DNA from: Clostridiales bacterium
GTDB taxonomy: Bacteria > Bacillota > Clostridia > Oscillospirales > CAG-272
Direction of reading: 5' to 3'
NCBI GenBank assembly: GCA_012514145.1
Contig: JAAZAV010000051.1
Location: forward strand, 1-44,799
Length of the DNA stretch: 44,799 bases
The notes below the pieces were generated by a model, which made no database searches, was not told the DNA's origin, and saw nothing but the letters and a program-made list of their open reading frames with translations. Shown piece after piece: positions 1-8,505 of this stretch. The position numbers and the translations under genes are program-made. Positions within the stretch are counted from its first letter, which is position 1. Each line of letters starts with the position of its first letter.

Positions 1-1
1 A

Positions 2-79
2 ATCGAAGACTGGGTGAATAACTATCCTCGCAAAATTCTTGGATATAAATCCGCTTACCAATTGGCAGCCTTTTTGTAA
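2..79 (+). CDS. IS30-like transposase, C-terminal end only (cut by window edge)
   Basis: The first 25 codons read in one frame to a TAA and contain the segment NYPRKILGY followed by a short Ala/Leu-rich tail. This resembles the extreme C-terminus of IS30-family transposases of Firmicutes, where a conserved Asn-x-Pro-Arg-Lys-x-Leu-Gly stretch lies just after the DDE catalytic core. The rest of the gene, including the catalytic residues, lies outside the window, so I cannot say whether the element is intact. The following 70 bases are AT-rich and could hold the right inverted repeat, but I could not define it without the left end. The family call rests on a short match. Confidence 0.6.
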   Translation: MEDWVNNYPRKILGYKSAYQLAAFL

Positions 80-152
80 CTGTTAACTTCTTTAAAACCT
101 TGGGCAATTATTCTTGCAATTTACAAGATAACAAATAACTCGCCTCTATCTA

Positions 153-181
153 TTGCAATTTTCGGCGGCATACTGTATAAT
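153..181 (+). promoter_or_regulatory. Probable SigA-type promoter of the SGNH hydrolase gene
   Basis: TTGCAA and TATAAT are separated by 17 bases. The -10 box is perfect and the -35 box keeps the TTG core. It lies about 80 bases before the start codon and just downstream of the insertion sequence remnant, so the IS end may supply part of it. Confidence 0.5.
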
Positions 182-262
182 AATTTGCCGAAGCAATCCG
201 TCCGTTCCGATGTCGGCGCATATAAGCCGGCGGAGCCTCAAATATCAAGGAGTCCATAATAA

Positions 263-1315
263 ATGCCTCATAGCAAAGGCCGTGCGCTGAGAATAGCGTC
301 GGCGGTTGTCTTACTTATAATAACCCCGCTGCTGGCTGCCTTCATACCCGCATCGGCGGCGGTCGGGGTACTGCCGGTGAGAAGCCCGGCGTATTATTAT
401 AATTATGCCGTGTTCAAGCCCGGCGAACTGCCTTCACACGACGGCGTTCCTCCGGTTATAATACTGCCGGCAGAATTCTCGGTTGCCGACAAGCCCTCCT
501 CCGGCTTTGCGGGTCTGACCACCAGCAGCGGGGTCGAAGCGGACGTGGACCCGGCGGTATCAAGAGACCCCGATTACCACTCGGGCATCGTCATCGACGC
601 TCCGACTCATGTAGAGACCAGCATGCTGACGATGAGGAAGCGGATATACAGCTTCACCGGTCCGGTTCCCAAGTCGGATGAGGTTGATAACAGCTGGTTC
701 GAGGATGCCCTCTTTATCGGCGATTCCCGCACCGTAGGCATGATGGCATACAGCGGCGTCAAATCCACCTACTACTGCAAAGTGGCGCTCACCATACGCG
801 GCGTCACCTCAAACCGCTTCTTAGAGTTCCCGGATGACCCGGGAGTGTTATACACGGTGCTTGAAGCCATTGCAAAGAACCCTGTTTTCAGGAAGGTTTA
901 CATAAACTTCGGCGTAAATGAGGCGAGCTGGGGCGTTACTTCTTTCAAAAACGCCTACACATATGTTATTAACGAACTTCAGCGCATGCTGCCCGATGCT
1001 CAGATCTATATCGGTGCGGTGCTTCCGGTGACCTCCAAGGTATCGGCAAAGAACAGAAACGGTCTGAACAACTCGAACATTCTGCGCTACAACGAGATGC
1101 TGCAGGAACTTGCCTTTGAAAAACGCTGCTTCTACCTTGCTATCAACGAGCCATTCCAGCTTGAGGACGGTTCGCTTCACGACAAGGGGGGCGACGGCAT
1201 ACATCTCGGAGGGGCAGATGTACGCCAGCTTTTCACATACCTGCGCACCCACACGGTCAACCCCGAGGTTTACGATTGGGCTGCCTCCGAGATGGAGATC
1301 CGTTTGTGGGGCTGA
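263..1315 (+). CDS. Secreted SGNH/GDSL-type hydrolase
   Basis: This is a 350-residue exported esterase-like protein. Residues 1-33 form a signal peptide with basic residues, a Leu/Ile-rich core and an Ala-Ser-Ala-Ala end. The SGNH fold starts near residue 148 with the nucleophile motif FIGDSRTVG (Ser155). A central NFGVNEASW segment matches the Gly/Asn block, and GDGIHL near the end supplies Asp311 and His314. Residues 34-145 are a less conserved extracellular linker. In many Clostridia a gene of this type sits with an MBOAT acyltransferase and a DUF4358 lipoprotein, which suggests a part in acylation of extracellular polysaccharide or cell wall. Here DUF4358 follows directly, but no MBOAT gene is visible; an IS end lies upstream instead. 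AAGGAG 10 bases before ATG supports the start. The substrate is unknown. Confidence 0.8.
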   Translation: MPHSKGRALRIASAVVLLIITPLLAAFIPASAAVGVLPVRSPAYYYNYAVFKPGELPSHDGVPPVIILPAEFSVADKPSSGFAGLTTSSGVEADVDPAVSRDPDYHSGIVIDAPTHVETSMLTMRKRIYSFTGPVPKSDEVDNSWFEDALFIGDSRTVGMMAYSGVKSTYYCKVALTIRGVTSNRFLEFPDDPGVLYTVLEAIAKNPVFRKVYINFGVNEASWGVTSFKNAYTYVINELQRMLPDAQIYIGAVLPVTSKVSAKNRNGLNNSNILRYNEMLQELAFEKRCFYLAINEPFQLEDGSLHDKGGDGIHLGGADVRQLFTYLRTHTVNPEVYDWAASEMEIRLWG

Positions 1316-1346
1316 GAGAATTTTGTTATTATGGAAGGAAACGGCG

Positions 1347-1829
1347 ATGAAATACGGATTTTCTTTTAAAATGATATTTATTTGTCTGCTGGCGGCGATG
1401 ATGATTTTCACTTCCTGCGGCGGAACCGATTACACCTCCGTGACCCCGGATTCAGACGCGGCGGCTGCCGCGCTCATCTCAGCCGGTGTCTTCAGCGAGG
1501 AACTGGGCAGGCTGGACGATGACGCAGCCCGGATGGCGTACGGCATGCCATCGGCTTCATCGCTGGCGGTCTGGGCGGGAAGCGGCGCCACTCCCGAGGA
1601 GATTATAATTGCGTCCGGTTCGGATACGGCGGCGATACGCGCCGAGCTTGAAGCCCACCTCTCAAATCGCAAGACACAGTTTACCGATTATAACGCCTGG
1701 GAAAAGCCCAAGCTGAACGGCGCTCTGATATTTGAGGCGGGCGGCTGCGTTATCTACGCCGTCGGAGCCTCGGGCAGCGATTCGGACGTCGAAAAGGCGC
1801 TTATCGGGTATCTGGATACACTTCTTTAA
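1347..1829 (+). CDS. DUF4358-type lipoprotein
   Basis: A 160-residue predicted lipoprotein. A lysine-containing N-terminus and hydrophobic core lead to a lipobox ending FTSC with Cys24 as the lipidation site. The mature part has the features of DUF4358: a short helical region ending in EELGRLDDDAARMAYGM, then an Ala/Glu-rich helix (SDTAAIRAELEAHLSNR) and a final GGCVIYAVG strand. I chose the ATG preceded by AAGGAAA because it places the signal peptide at the N-terminus; an earlier in-frame start would overlap the upstream gene and bury the lipobox. It follows the SGNH gene by 31 bases and is probably co-transcribed with it. Biochemical function is unknown; the family often accompanies MBOAT/SGNH acylation loci. 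Confidence 0.7.
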   Translation: MKYGFSFKMIFICLLAAMMIFTSCGGTDYTSVTPDSDAAAAALISAGVFSEELGRLDDDAARMAYGMPSASSLAVWAGSGATPEEIIIASGSDTAAIRAELEAHLSNRKTQFTDYNAWEKPKLNGALIFEAGGCVIYAVGASGSDSDVEKALIGYLDTLL

Positions 1830-1838
1830 GCATAAACA

Positions 1839-1874
1839 GGCTGCTGCCCGGTTCCGACTCGGGCGCGGCCTTTT
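1839..1874 (+). terminator. Probable intrinsic terminator after the DUF4358 gene
   Basis: A GC-rich hairpin pairs GGCTGCTGCCCG with CGGGCGCGGCC around a 9-base loop, with two mismatches in the lower stem, and is followed by TTTT. It starts nine bases after the stop codon and separates the SGNH/DUF4358 pair from lepA. Confidence 0.55.
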
Positions 1875-1928
1875 GCCGCTTTAACAGATATATTCAATTT
1901 TAACTTTCACACAGGAGACCGAATATCA

Positions 1929-3737
1929 ATGACCCCAAGACAGGAACATATACGCAATTTTTCAATCATCGCACATATTGACCACGGCAAGTCCACCCTT
2001 GCCGACCGTCTGCTTGAATACACCCGTGCTGTGCCCACCCGCGAGATGGAGGCACAGCTGCTGGATAACATGGATCTGGAACGCGAGCGCGGCATCACAA
2101 TAAAAGCAAGGGCGGTAAATGTCACCTACGACGCCGACAACGGCGAAACCTACTCGCTGAATCTTATTGACACTCCCGGTCATGTGGACTTCAACTACGA
2201 AGTCTCGCGCTCGCTGAACGCCTGTGAGGGAGCGATTTTAGTAGTAGACGCCACACAGGGCATCGAGGCTCAGACCCTCGCCAACGCCTACCTGGCGCTG
2301 GACGCCGGACTTGAAATCCTGCCGGTTATCAACAAAATAGATCTGCCCTCCGCCGATATTCCGAAGGTGCGGGCGGAAATCGAGGATGTCCTGGGCGTTC
2401 CGGCCGAATCCAGCCCCGCGGTATCGGCAAAGCTGGGGACAAATATCAAGGACGTGCTGGAACTTATCGTTTCTGAGGTTCCGGCTCCCGACGGCGACGA
2501 GAACGCACCCCTTGAGTGCCTTATCTTCGACTCCTACTACGACTCATATCTGGGCGTCGTGGTTTATGTGCGCGTCGTCAACGGCACACTCAGAGCAGGC
2601 GAGCGCATTCGCATGATGCATAACGGCGCGGAGTTCGATGTGGTCGCCGTGGGCATGATGGCGCCCTTCGGACTTCGAGAGACCGAATGCATCTCGGCAG
2701 GCGATGTGGGCTACATCACCGCTTCAATCAAAGACGTGAGCGACACCCGGGTGGGCGATACGGTAACCAAGGCGGAGGAACCGGCCGCCGAGGCGCTTCC
2801 CGGCTTCAAGAAGGTGCTGCCCATGGTCTATTCGGGCATATATCCTGCCGACGGCGCCCGCTACGGTGACCTTCGCGATGCCCTTGAAAAGCTGAGGCTT
2901 AACGACGCGGCTCTCTCATTTGAACCGGAGACCTCTGCGGCTCTTGGCTTCGGCTTCCGCTGCGGTTTCCTCGGGCTGCTGCATATGGAGATACTGCAGG
3001 AGCGGCTTGAGCGTGAATTCAATCTGGATCTTGTAACCACCGCGCCAAGCGTTATTTACGAGATTACGCTTCGCGGCGGAGAATTAAAGCGCATAGACAA
3101 CCCCTCCAACTTCCCGTCAGCCGATGAGATAGAGGTGGCTGCCGAACCGATAGTCCGCGCCAGCATAATAACGCCCGCCGAATATGTGGGCGGCATAATG
3201 GAGCTTTGCCAGGACCGGCGCGGCGTATACAAGGATCTCTCCCGCATTGACGATACCCGTCAGGAGCTGCACTACGAAATGCCGCTGAACGAGATTATAT
3301 ACGACTTCTTCGATGCCCTCAAGAGCCGCAGCCGGGGTTACGCTTCACTCGACTATGAGCTTGTCGGCTACAAGCCCTCCAAGCTGGTGAAGCTGGATGT
3401 GCTGCTCAACGGCGATCAGGTGGACGCCCTCTCGTTTATCGTGCATGAGGACAAGGCCTATACCCGCGCCCGCAAGATTACCGAGAAACTCAAGGACAAC
3501 ATACCACGCCAGCTCTTCGAGATACCCGTACAGGCCGCCATCGGCGGACGAATAATAGCCCGCGAGACGGTTAAGGCGCTGCGCAAGGATGTACTCGCCA
3601 AATGCTACGGCGGCGATATCACGCGCAAGAAAAAGCTGCTCGAAAAGCAGAAGGAAGGCAAAAAGAAAATGCGCCAGTTAGGCTCGGTCGAGGTGACTCC
3701 CGAGGCTTTCATGGCGGTGCTCAAGCTGGACGAGTGA
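1929..3737 (+). CDS. lepA: Elongation factor 4 (LepA), ribosome back-translocase GTPase
   Basis: This 602-residue protein has the full length of bacterial LepA/EF4, a translational GTPase that acts on stalled or mistranslocated ribosomes. The G1 loop AHIDHGKST is at residues 15-23, followed by RGITIKA (switch I), DTPGH (G3) and NKID (G4). Domain 2, two EF-G-like domains and the LepA-specific C-terminal domain follow. The lysine-rich tail with a [19 protein letters not shown] stretch and a final [10 protein letters not shown] is typical of the family. A GGAGA site precedes the ATG. hemW lies 30 bases downstream, the same order as in many Firmicutes, where lepA and hemW are commonly neighbours. 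All motifs appear intact. Confidence 0.97.
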   Translation: MTPRQEHIRNFSIIAHIDHGKSTLADRLLEYTRAVPTREMEAQLLDNMDLERERGITIKARAVNVTYDADNGETYSLNLIDTPGHVDFNYEVSRSLNACEGAILVVDATQGIEAQTLANAYLALDAGLEILPVINKIDLPSADIPKVRAEIEDVLGVPAESSPAVSAKLGTNIKDVLELIVSEVPAPDGDENAPLECLIFDSYYDSYLGVVVYVRVVNGTLRAGERIRMMHNGAEFDVVAVGMMAPFGLRETECISAGDVGYITASIKDVSDTRVGDTVTKAEEPAAEALPGFKKVLPMVYSGIYPADGARYGDLRDALEKLRLNDAALSFEPETSAALGFGFRCGFLGLLHMEILQERLEREFNLDLVTTAPSVIYEITLRGGELKRIDNPSNFPSADEIEVAAEPIVRASIITPAEYVGGIMELCQDRRGVYKDLSRIDDTRQELHYEMPLNEIIYDFFDALKSRSRGYASLDYELVGYKPSKLVKLDVLLNGDQVDALSFIVHEDKAYTRARKITEKLKDNIPRQLFEIPVQAAIGGRIIARETVKALRKDVLAKCYGGDITRKKKLLEKQKEGKKKMRQLGSVEVTPEAFMAVLKLDE

Positions 3738-3767
3738 CGCATTTATCAGTTTTTAAGGTGATTGAAT

Positions 3768-5033
3768 ATGAAACAACATCCCGGCGGCGGTGAGATTTCC
3801 GACACCGAACAGGAGAATATGCTGAGTCTGCTGGGGCTCTATCTTCATATCCCCTTCTGCCGTTCCAAGTGTTCCTACTGCGACTTCTACTCTATGCCCT
3901 GCGCCGAACGGCAGGAGGCAAGGAAGCTGATGCAGAGCTATACCGACGCTCTGCTGCTGCACATGGAGGACTATGCCGGCGCTGCCTCTCATCACGCGGT
4001 TGACACGGTCTTTATCGGCGGCGGCACACCCACCGTACTGCCGGTTTCCATGCTGAGGATCCTGCTTGACCAGGTCGATCGCTGCTTCAATCTCACCGAG
4101 AATGCCGAGATAACCATTGAGGCGAATCCCGAGACGGTCAGCCGCTCTTCCCTTCGTTCCCTGCGGAGAGCCGGGGTCAACCGCCTTTCCATGGGTCTGC
4201 AGTCGGCGAATGACAGTGAACTGCGGCTGTTGGGACGAATTCACGACAGCAACGGCTTCGGCGCGGCATTCGCCGACGCAAGAGCCGCGGGTATCGGGAA
4301 CATCAACATAGACCTGATGTACGGCATACCCGGACAGACACCAGAATCGCTGCGCAGGACGCTTGAATACGCCGTTGCTCTCGAGCCGGAGCATATCTCG
4401 CTTTACGGGCTGAAAATTGAGGAAAACACCCCCTTCGGCAGGCAGCGCGAAGCGCTTGAGCCCTATCTTCCCGACGAAGATACAGAGCTTGAGATGTATC
4501 TTGACGCGATTGATTTCCTCGCAAGCTCAGGCTTCATTCAGTACGAAATATCGAATTTCGCACGGGAAGGCTATGCCTGCCGCCATAATCTCAAATACTG
4601 GCGCTGCGAAGAATATCTGGGGCTGGGTCCCGCCGCCCATTCATATCTGGGCGGAGTGCGTTTTGCCTACACCCGAAATTTCAGTGATTATATAAAAGCC
4701 CTTGAGGAACCCGACAAGGGTGTTATAATACTCTCTGAACGCTCCCGCATAGACGAGGACGAGCGTGCCGGCGAGTATATTATGCTCGGTCTGCGCCTCA
4801 CCGAGGGCGTTGACATGGGGAGTTTTGCCGAGCGATTCGGCTTCGACTTCACGGCGGCCGACAATGTGCGCCGAAAGCTGCACATGTATGTGGAAAACGG
4901 CTTCATGACCGCCGACGCCGGACGCCTTGCGCTCACGCCGAAGGGAATGTTCGTCAGCAACTATATTATTTCAAGTCTTATCCCCTGCGACCGCGAGGAG
5001 TATGCCGGACTGCGCAGCGGAACCGAGCTCTGA
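3768..5033 (+). CDS. hemW: Radical SAM heme chaperone HemW
   Basis: A 421-residue radical SAM protein. Near the N-terminus HIPFCRSKCSYCDF gives the CxxxCxxC cluster-binding motif (Cys31, Cys35, Cys38). The extra cysteine that marks the true coproporphyrinogen dehydrogenase HemN is absent, so HemW is the better name. Other family blocks visible are FIGGGTPT, EANPE, NRLSMGLQS, NIDLMYGIPGQT, EHISLYGL and YEISNFAR. HemW proteins bind heme and pass it to target proteins; older annotations call them oxygen-independent coproporphyrinogen III oxidases. I placed the start at the ATG seven bases after AAGGTG, not at a TTG two codons earlier. It is probably in one transcript with lepA. Confidence 0.93.
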   Translation: MKQHPGGGEISDTEQENMLSLLGLYLHIPFCRSKCSYCDFYSMPCAERQEARKLMQSYTDALLLHMEDYAGAASHHAVDTVFIGGGTPTVLPVSMLRILLDQVDRCFNLTENAEITIEANPETVSRSSLRSLRRAGVNRLSMGLQSANDSELRLLGRIHDSNGFGAAFADARAAGIGNINIDLMYGIPGQTPESLRRTLEYAVALEPEHISLYGLKIEENTPFGRQREALEPYLPDEDTELEMYLDAIDFLASSGFIQYEISNFAREGYACRHNLKYWRCEEYLGLGPAAHSYLGGVRFAYTRNFSDYIKALEEPDKGVIILSERSRIDEDERAGEYIMLGLRLTEGVDMGSFAERFGFDFTAADNVRRKLHMYVENGFMTADAGRLALTPKGMFVSNYIISSLIPCDREEYAGLRSGTEL

Positions 5034-5073
5034 ACCGCGATTTATTTAATCGTGAGAGGAGGTAAACAGGTAT

Positions 5074-6636
5074 ATGAACAAGCGTTGGGTAAGGTTGCTC
5101 TTCGGCCGCCGGGTGCTGTTCTGTTTAATGCTTCTTATCCAGGCAGCCTTCGTAATCTTTATGCTGCTCAGTGGTCTCAGGCAGTATGAGCTGCTGTCAA
5201 TAGCGCTGAGACTTCTCAGCCTTACGGCGTCGCTCTACATAGTAAGCCGGGGCGACAGAACGGCTTACAAGGTTACCTGGATAATCTTCATAATGACACT
5301 GCCCCTGTTCGGCGGTCTGCTTTATCTCTCCCATCGGCTTCAGACCTCCAATCACAGTATAAGGGGTATATCACGGCACTGCGGCGACAAAGCGCGTTCA
5401 GTGCTCATGCCCGACGGATGCGGCGACGGCACACCCGCGGGTGAGGAACTTAACCGGCTTGAGAAGATTTCACCTTCGGTCATGCCCCAGGCGGGCTACC
5501 TCTGTCATACCTGCGGCTTCCCGGTCTGGCGGGGCACATATACCGAATATTTCCCCACAGGCGAGGATATGTTCGAAGCGATGAAGAATGAACTGGCGAA
5601 GGCTGAACACTTCATCTTTCTCGAATATTTCATCATCGAACAGGGAGTTATGTGGGGGCAGATCCTCGACATACTTGCCGAAAAGGCTGCAGCCGGCGTT
5701 GATGTGCGTATAATCTATGATGACATCGGCTGTTTCCTCAAGCTCCCCCACGACTACCCGAAGCAGCTTGAGGAAAGAGGCATCAAGTGCCGGATATTCA
5801 ATCCCTTCGTCCCCTTCTGGACTACGATACAAAACAATCGGGATCACCGCAAAATAATGGTGATCGACGGTCATACCGCTTTCAGCGGCGGCATCAATCT
5901 TGCCGATGAATATATAAACGCCCGGGAACGCTTCGGACACTGGAAGGACAACGGCGTCATGCTCAAAGGCCCGGCGGTTCGCAGCTTCACGGTCATGTTT
6001 CTGGCTATGTGGCAGATGATCACCGGTGTGGATGAGGACTATACCCCCTTTCTGCCGGAAGAAATGCCGGTTTACGACGATGAAGCCGGCTTCGTTCAGC
6101 CCTGGTCCGACTCGCCGCTGGATCAGGAGCATGTGAGCGAGCATGTCTACATGCAGATGATAAACCGCGCCAACCGCTATGTTTACATAACAACACCATA
6201 TCTGATAATCGATGAAAATCTGCTTACAGCCCTGCGTCTCGCGGCAAAAAGCGGCATCGATGTGCGCATTGTGACCCCCCATATCCCTGACAAGCGTCTT
6301 GTTCACGAGACCACCCGTTCCTACTATGCGCCGCTAATCGAGGCAGGTGTGCGCATCTACGAATATTTCCCCGGATTCATTCACTCAAAGATGATAGTAT
6401 CCGACGACGAGGCGGCGGTAATAGGTACGGTAAATCTGGACTATCGCTCTTTCTATCTGCATTTTGAGTGCGGCGCCTGGATTTACCGTTCGGACACCGT
6501 AATAGACATGCGCCGGGATTATGAGGATATACTCGAAAACTGCAAGGAAATCTCCCCCGAAAGCAGACTCTGCCGGGGCAGTCCGTTCCAGCGCGTAAAG
6601 CGTCTTTTCCTGCGGCTCATCGCTCCCCTGCTTTAA
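5074..6636 (+). CDS. cls: Cardiolipin synthase, phospholipase D type
   Basis: This 520-residue membrane protein condenses phosphatidylglycerol to cardiolipin at the cytoplasmic membrane. Two to three hydrophobic segments lie in the first 90 residues. Two phospholipase D HxKxxxxD motifs follow: HRKIMVIDG at residue 258 and HSKMIVSDD at residue 437, each followed by the usual Gly/Asn element (SGGINLADEY and IGTVNLDYRS). Length and motif spacing match bacterial Cls. A strong GAGAGGAGG ribosome binding site lies 11 bases before the ATG. It is 40 bases after hemW, which may mean a shared transcript. No terminator is obvious downstream; the following region holds a DnaA-box-like cluster. Confidence 0.95.
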   Translation: MNKRWVRLLFGRRVLFCLMLLIQAAFVIFMLLSGLRQYELLSIALRLLSLTASLYIVSRGDRTAYKVTWIIFIMTLPLFGGLLYLSHRLQTSNHSIRGISRHCGDKARSVLMPDGCGDGTPAGEELNRLEKISPSVMPQAGYLCHTCGFPVWRGTYTEYFPTGEDMFEAMKNELAKAEHFIFLEYFIIEQGVMWGQILDILAEKAAAGVDVRIIYDDIGCFLKLPHDYPKQLEERGIKCRIFNPFVPFWTTIQNNRDHRKIMVIDGHTAFSGGINLADEYINARERFGHWKDNGVMLKGPAVRSFTVMFLAMWQMITGVDEDYTPFLPEEMPVYDDEAGFVQPWSDSPLDQEHVSEHVYMQMINRANRYVYITTPYLIIDENLLTALRLAAKSGIDVRIVTPHIPDKRLVHETTRSYYAPLIEAGVRIYEYFPGFIHSKMIVSDDEAAVIGTVNLDYRSFYLHFECGAWIYRSDTVIDMRRDYEDILENCKEISPESRLCRGSPFQRVKRLFLRLIAPLL

Positions 6637-6717
6637 GGCGGCAGCCCGCATTTTATGCTGTTTCGCATTTCGGAAGTCGGAAATCCCACAATAGGCAGTC
6701 TGCACAAAATTCCGGGA

Positions 6718-6864
6718 TGTGGATAACCCACCCGAAAAATTCAGCGTTTTCAGCGTAAATCGAACACACAGGCGTAAAAACCTGTGGAAAACCCTGTGGA
6801 AACTGTGTAAAACCCCCTCAAAATTACGCATTTTATACGAAATTTAAGCGGAATCTGTAGAAAA
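6718..6864 (+). other. Cluster of five DnaA-box-like sites between cls and a cupin gene
   Basis: Five 9-mers in the same orientation resemble the DnaA box (consensus TTATCCACA, read here on the complementary strand). They are TGTGGATAA at 6718-6726 (perfect), TGTGGAAAA at 6783-6791 and TGTGGAAAC at 6795-6803 (one and two changes), TGTGTAAAA at 6804-6812 and TGTAGAAAA at 6856-6864 (two changes each). Sites three and four abut. The flanks are AT-rich relative to the genes. No dnaA, dnaN, rpmH or gidA is nearby, so a chromosomal origin is not supported. A DnaA-titration or regulatory cluster is possible. Confidence 0.45.
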
Positions 6865-6906
6865 TCAGAAACCCGCTTGATATCAACGCAACGGAGGAAG
6901 CGCGCA

Positions 6907-7245
6907 ATGGTAATACGAAATTACAACGATTCCGCGGCGTCTCCCGCACACGCCGGCACAATCAGAGCGCATACGGTCATACCGAAGGGCAGCGTCATTG
7001 AGCCTCCCTTTGATTCGGCCTGGGGATATCTTGGCGGTCCCGGGCGGCTCGAGACCCATTCCCATACCGCGGCTGAGATTTATATAATCTTCAAGGGCAG
7101 CGGACGGGTTCATGTTGACGGCGAATTCGCCGAGGTGGGCTGCGGCGACATTGTGGAGATTCCCTCCGGCGCGCCCCATGACATCGAAAATCTCTCCGAC
7201 GGCGAGCTGCTCTGGCTCGCCTTCTGGTGGAAGGAGAATTTGTAA
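6907..7245 (+). CDS. Small single-domain cupin protein
   Basis: A 112-residue cytoplasmic cupin. Both family motifs are present: cupin motif 1 as THSHTAAEIYIIFKG, giving two His and the Glu metal ligands, and motif 2 as GDIVEIPSGAPHDIEN, giving the third His. Single-domain cupins like this bind a divalent metal and may act as sugar isomerases, dioxygenases or small-molecule sensors; nothing here picks one. I chose the ATG nine bases after GGAGG instead of an upstream TTG. The stop codon overlaps the next start by one base (TAATG), so translation is probably coupled to the acetyltransferase gene, implying a shared substrate or pathway. Confidence 0.85.
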   Translation: MVIRNYNDSAASPAHAGTIRAHTVIPKGSVIEPPFDSAWGYLGGPGRLETHSHTAAEIYIIFKGSGRVHVDGEFAEVGCGDIVEIPSGAPHDIENLSDGELLWLAFWWKENL

Positions 7246-8402
7246 TGAAGATAGAGCGTCTCGGAGCAGCCGATATGCAGGAGCTGCTTGATGTACTTAA
7301 CATCAGCTTCACGGGCAGAGCCGACTCCCGGCATTTCGAGGAGGGACTGCCTAAACTCTGGATACCCGACGACGAGCACATGGGGTGCCATTTTGCGATA
7401 CGCGAAAACGGCGGGATCATCGCCGCCCTGGGCGTATATCCGCTGGAAATGGCAATAGCGGGGCATAAGCTGCGCTTCTCCACGGTGGGCAATGTCGCCA
7501 CCATGCCGGAGGCACGTGAGAAGGGCTGTATGAAGGCTCTCATGGCGGCTGCCATGACCGAACTTGACGATATCGGCGCCGACGTCTCCCGACTCGGCGG
7601 CAGGCGCTCCCGCTACCAGCGCTACGGTTATGAGGTGGCGGGCATAAATTACCGTCTGACCCTCACCGACCGCAATGTTTCGGATTATGAGGAACAATTC
7701 GGCGCCGCCGACAGCGATGCCTTAACCTTCCGCCGTATAGAGAGCGCGGAAGATTCGGAGCTTCCCGCGATCCACGCGCTGTATGACACCCAGCCGGTGC
7801 GGGTGCTGCGGGGCGAGGGCGTCGACTTTTTTAATATTCTTCGCGCCTGGAGCAACCTGCCCCATGCCGCCTATCGGAACGGCTGTCTCTGCGGGCATAT
7901 CTGCGCAAAGGGCGGCGACATAGCCGAGTTCTGCGCCGAAAACGACGTCACCGCCTTCGCAATGCTGAGAGCCTGGCAGAAGCAGGTAAATTCACAAATT
8001 TCTTTTAACATATTCCCCTGGCAGACCGGACTTATGCGCCTCATCGGCAGGTATAACGAAACGATTTCCGTCAACTCTCCCAGCCACTTCAAGATTCTGA
8101 ACTGGGACAGAGTTGCAGCGGCACTGCTGAATCTGAAACTGACCTTTTCCACGCTGTGCGGCGGCTGTTTTGTGCTGGGCATCGACGGCAAACGGCTTGA
8201 GATCGCCGTGGATGGCGGCAAAGCCTGCGTCGGGTATACCGAAAAGGAACCGGATATCCGTCTTGACGGGCTTGACGCGGTGCGCTTCCTCTTCGGTCCC
8301 GCCGATCCGCTTTTGGCTTTTGACGTGCCTGCGGATATTGCGCCCGCCGTGTCATCATGGCTGCCCCTGCCGCTGGGCTGGAACGGTCAGGACAGGGTTT
8401 GA
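7245..8402 (+). CDS. Eis-like GNAT N-acetyltransferase
   Basis: A 385-residue protein with the layout of the Eis family: an N-terminal GNAT domain with the acetyl-CoA loop region VGNVATMPEAREKGCMKALM near residues 85-105, a second degenerate GNAT-like domain, and a C-terminal SCP2-like region near residues 285-385 (DGKRLEIAVDGGKACVGY). Family members acetylate amine substrates such as aminoglycosides, peptides or polyamines; the substrate here is unknown. The ATG overlaps the cupin stop by one base, and the cupin gene ends with a GGAGA site that serves as the ribosome binding site. No resistance role should be assumed from the sequence alone. Confidence 0.8.
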   Translation: MKIERLGAADMQELLDVLNISFTGRADSRHFEEGLPKLWIPDDEHMGCHFAIRENGGIIAALGVYPLEMAIAGHKLRFSTVGNVATMPEAREKGCMKALMAAAMTELDDIGADVSRLGGRRSRYQRYGYEVAGINYRLTLTDRNVSDYEEQFGAADSDALTFRRIESAEDSELPAIHALYDTQPVRVLRGEGVDFFNILRAWSNLPHAAYRNGCLCGHICAKGGDIAEFCAENDVTAFAMLRAWQKQVNSQISFNIFPWQTGLMRLIGRYNETISVNSPSHFKILNWDRVAAALLNLKLTFSTLCGGCFVLGIDGKRLEIAVDGGKACVGYTEKEPDIRLDGLDAVRFLFGPADPLLAFDVPADIAPAVSSWLPLPLGWNGQDRV

Positions 8403-8505
8403 AACCGCCGGATAAACGATATATCCCGATTTCAACGAAAAACATTTTTTTGCAGACAATTTGACGGAAGAAACATACCGACGCCGACAATAACGGAGAA
8501 TTGCT

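Noticed and set aside
6637..6906. Chromosomal replication origin
   Set aside because: DnaA-like boxes are present, but there are no origin-linked genes such as dnaA, dnaN, rpmH or parA and no clear AT-rich unwinding region of origin type. I keep it only as a DnaA-box cluster.
7245..8402. Aminoglycoside resistance gene
   Set aside because: Eis-like fold only; family members have varied substrates and no resistance context is present.
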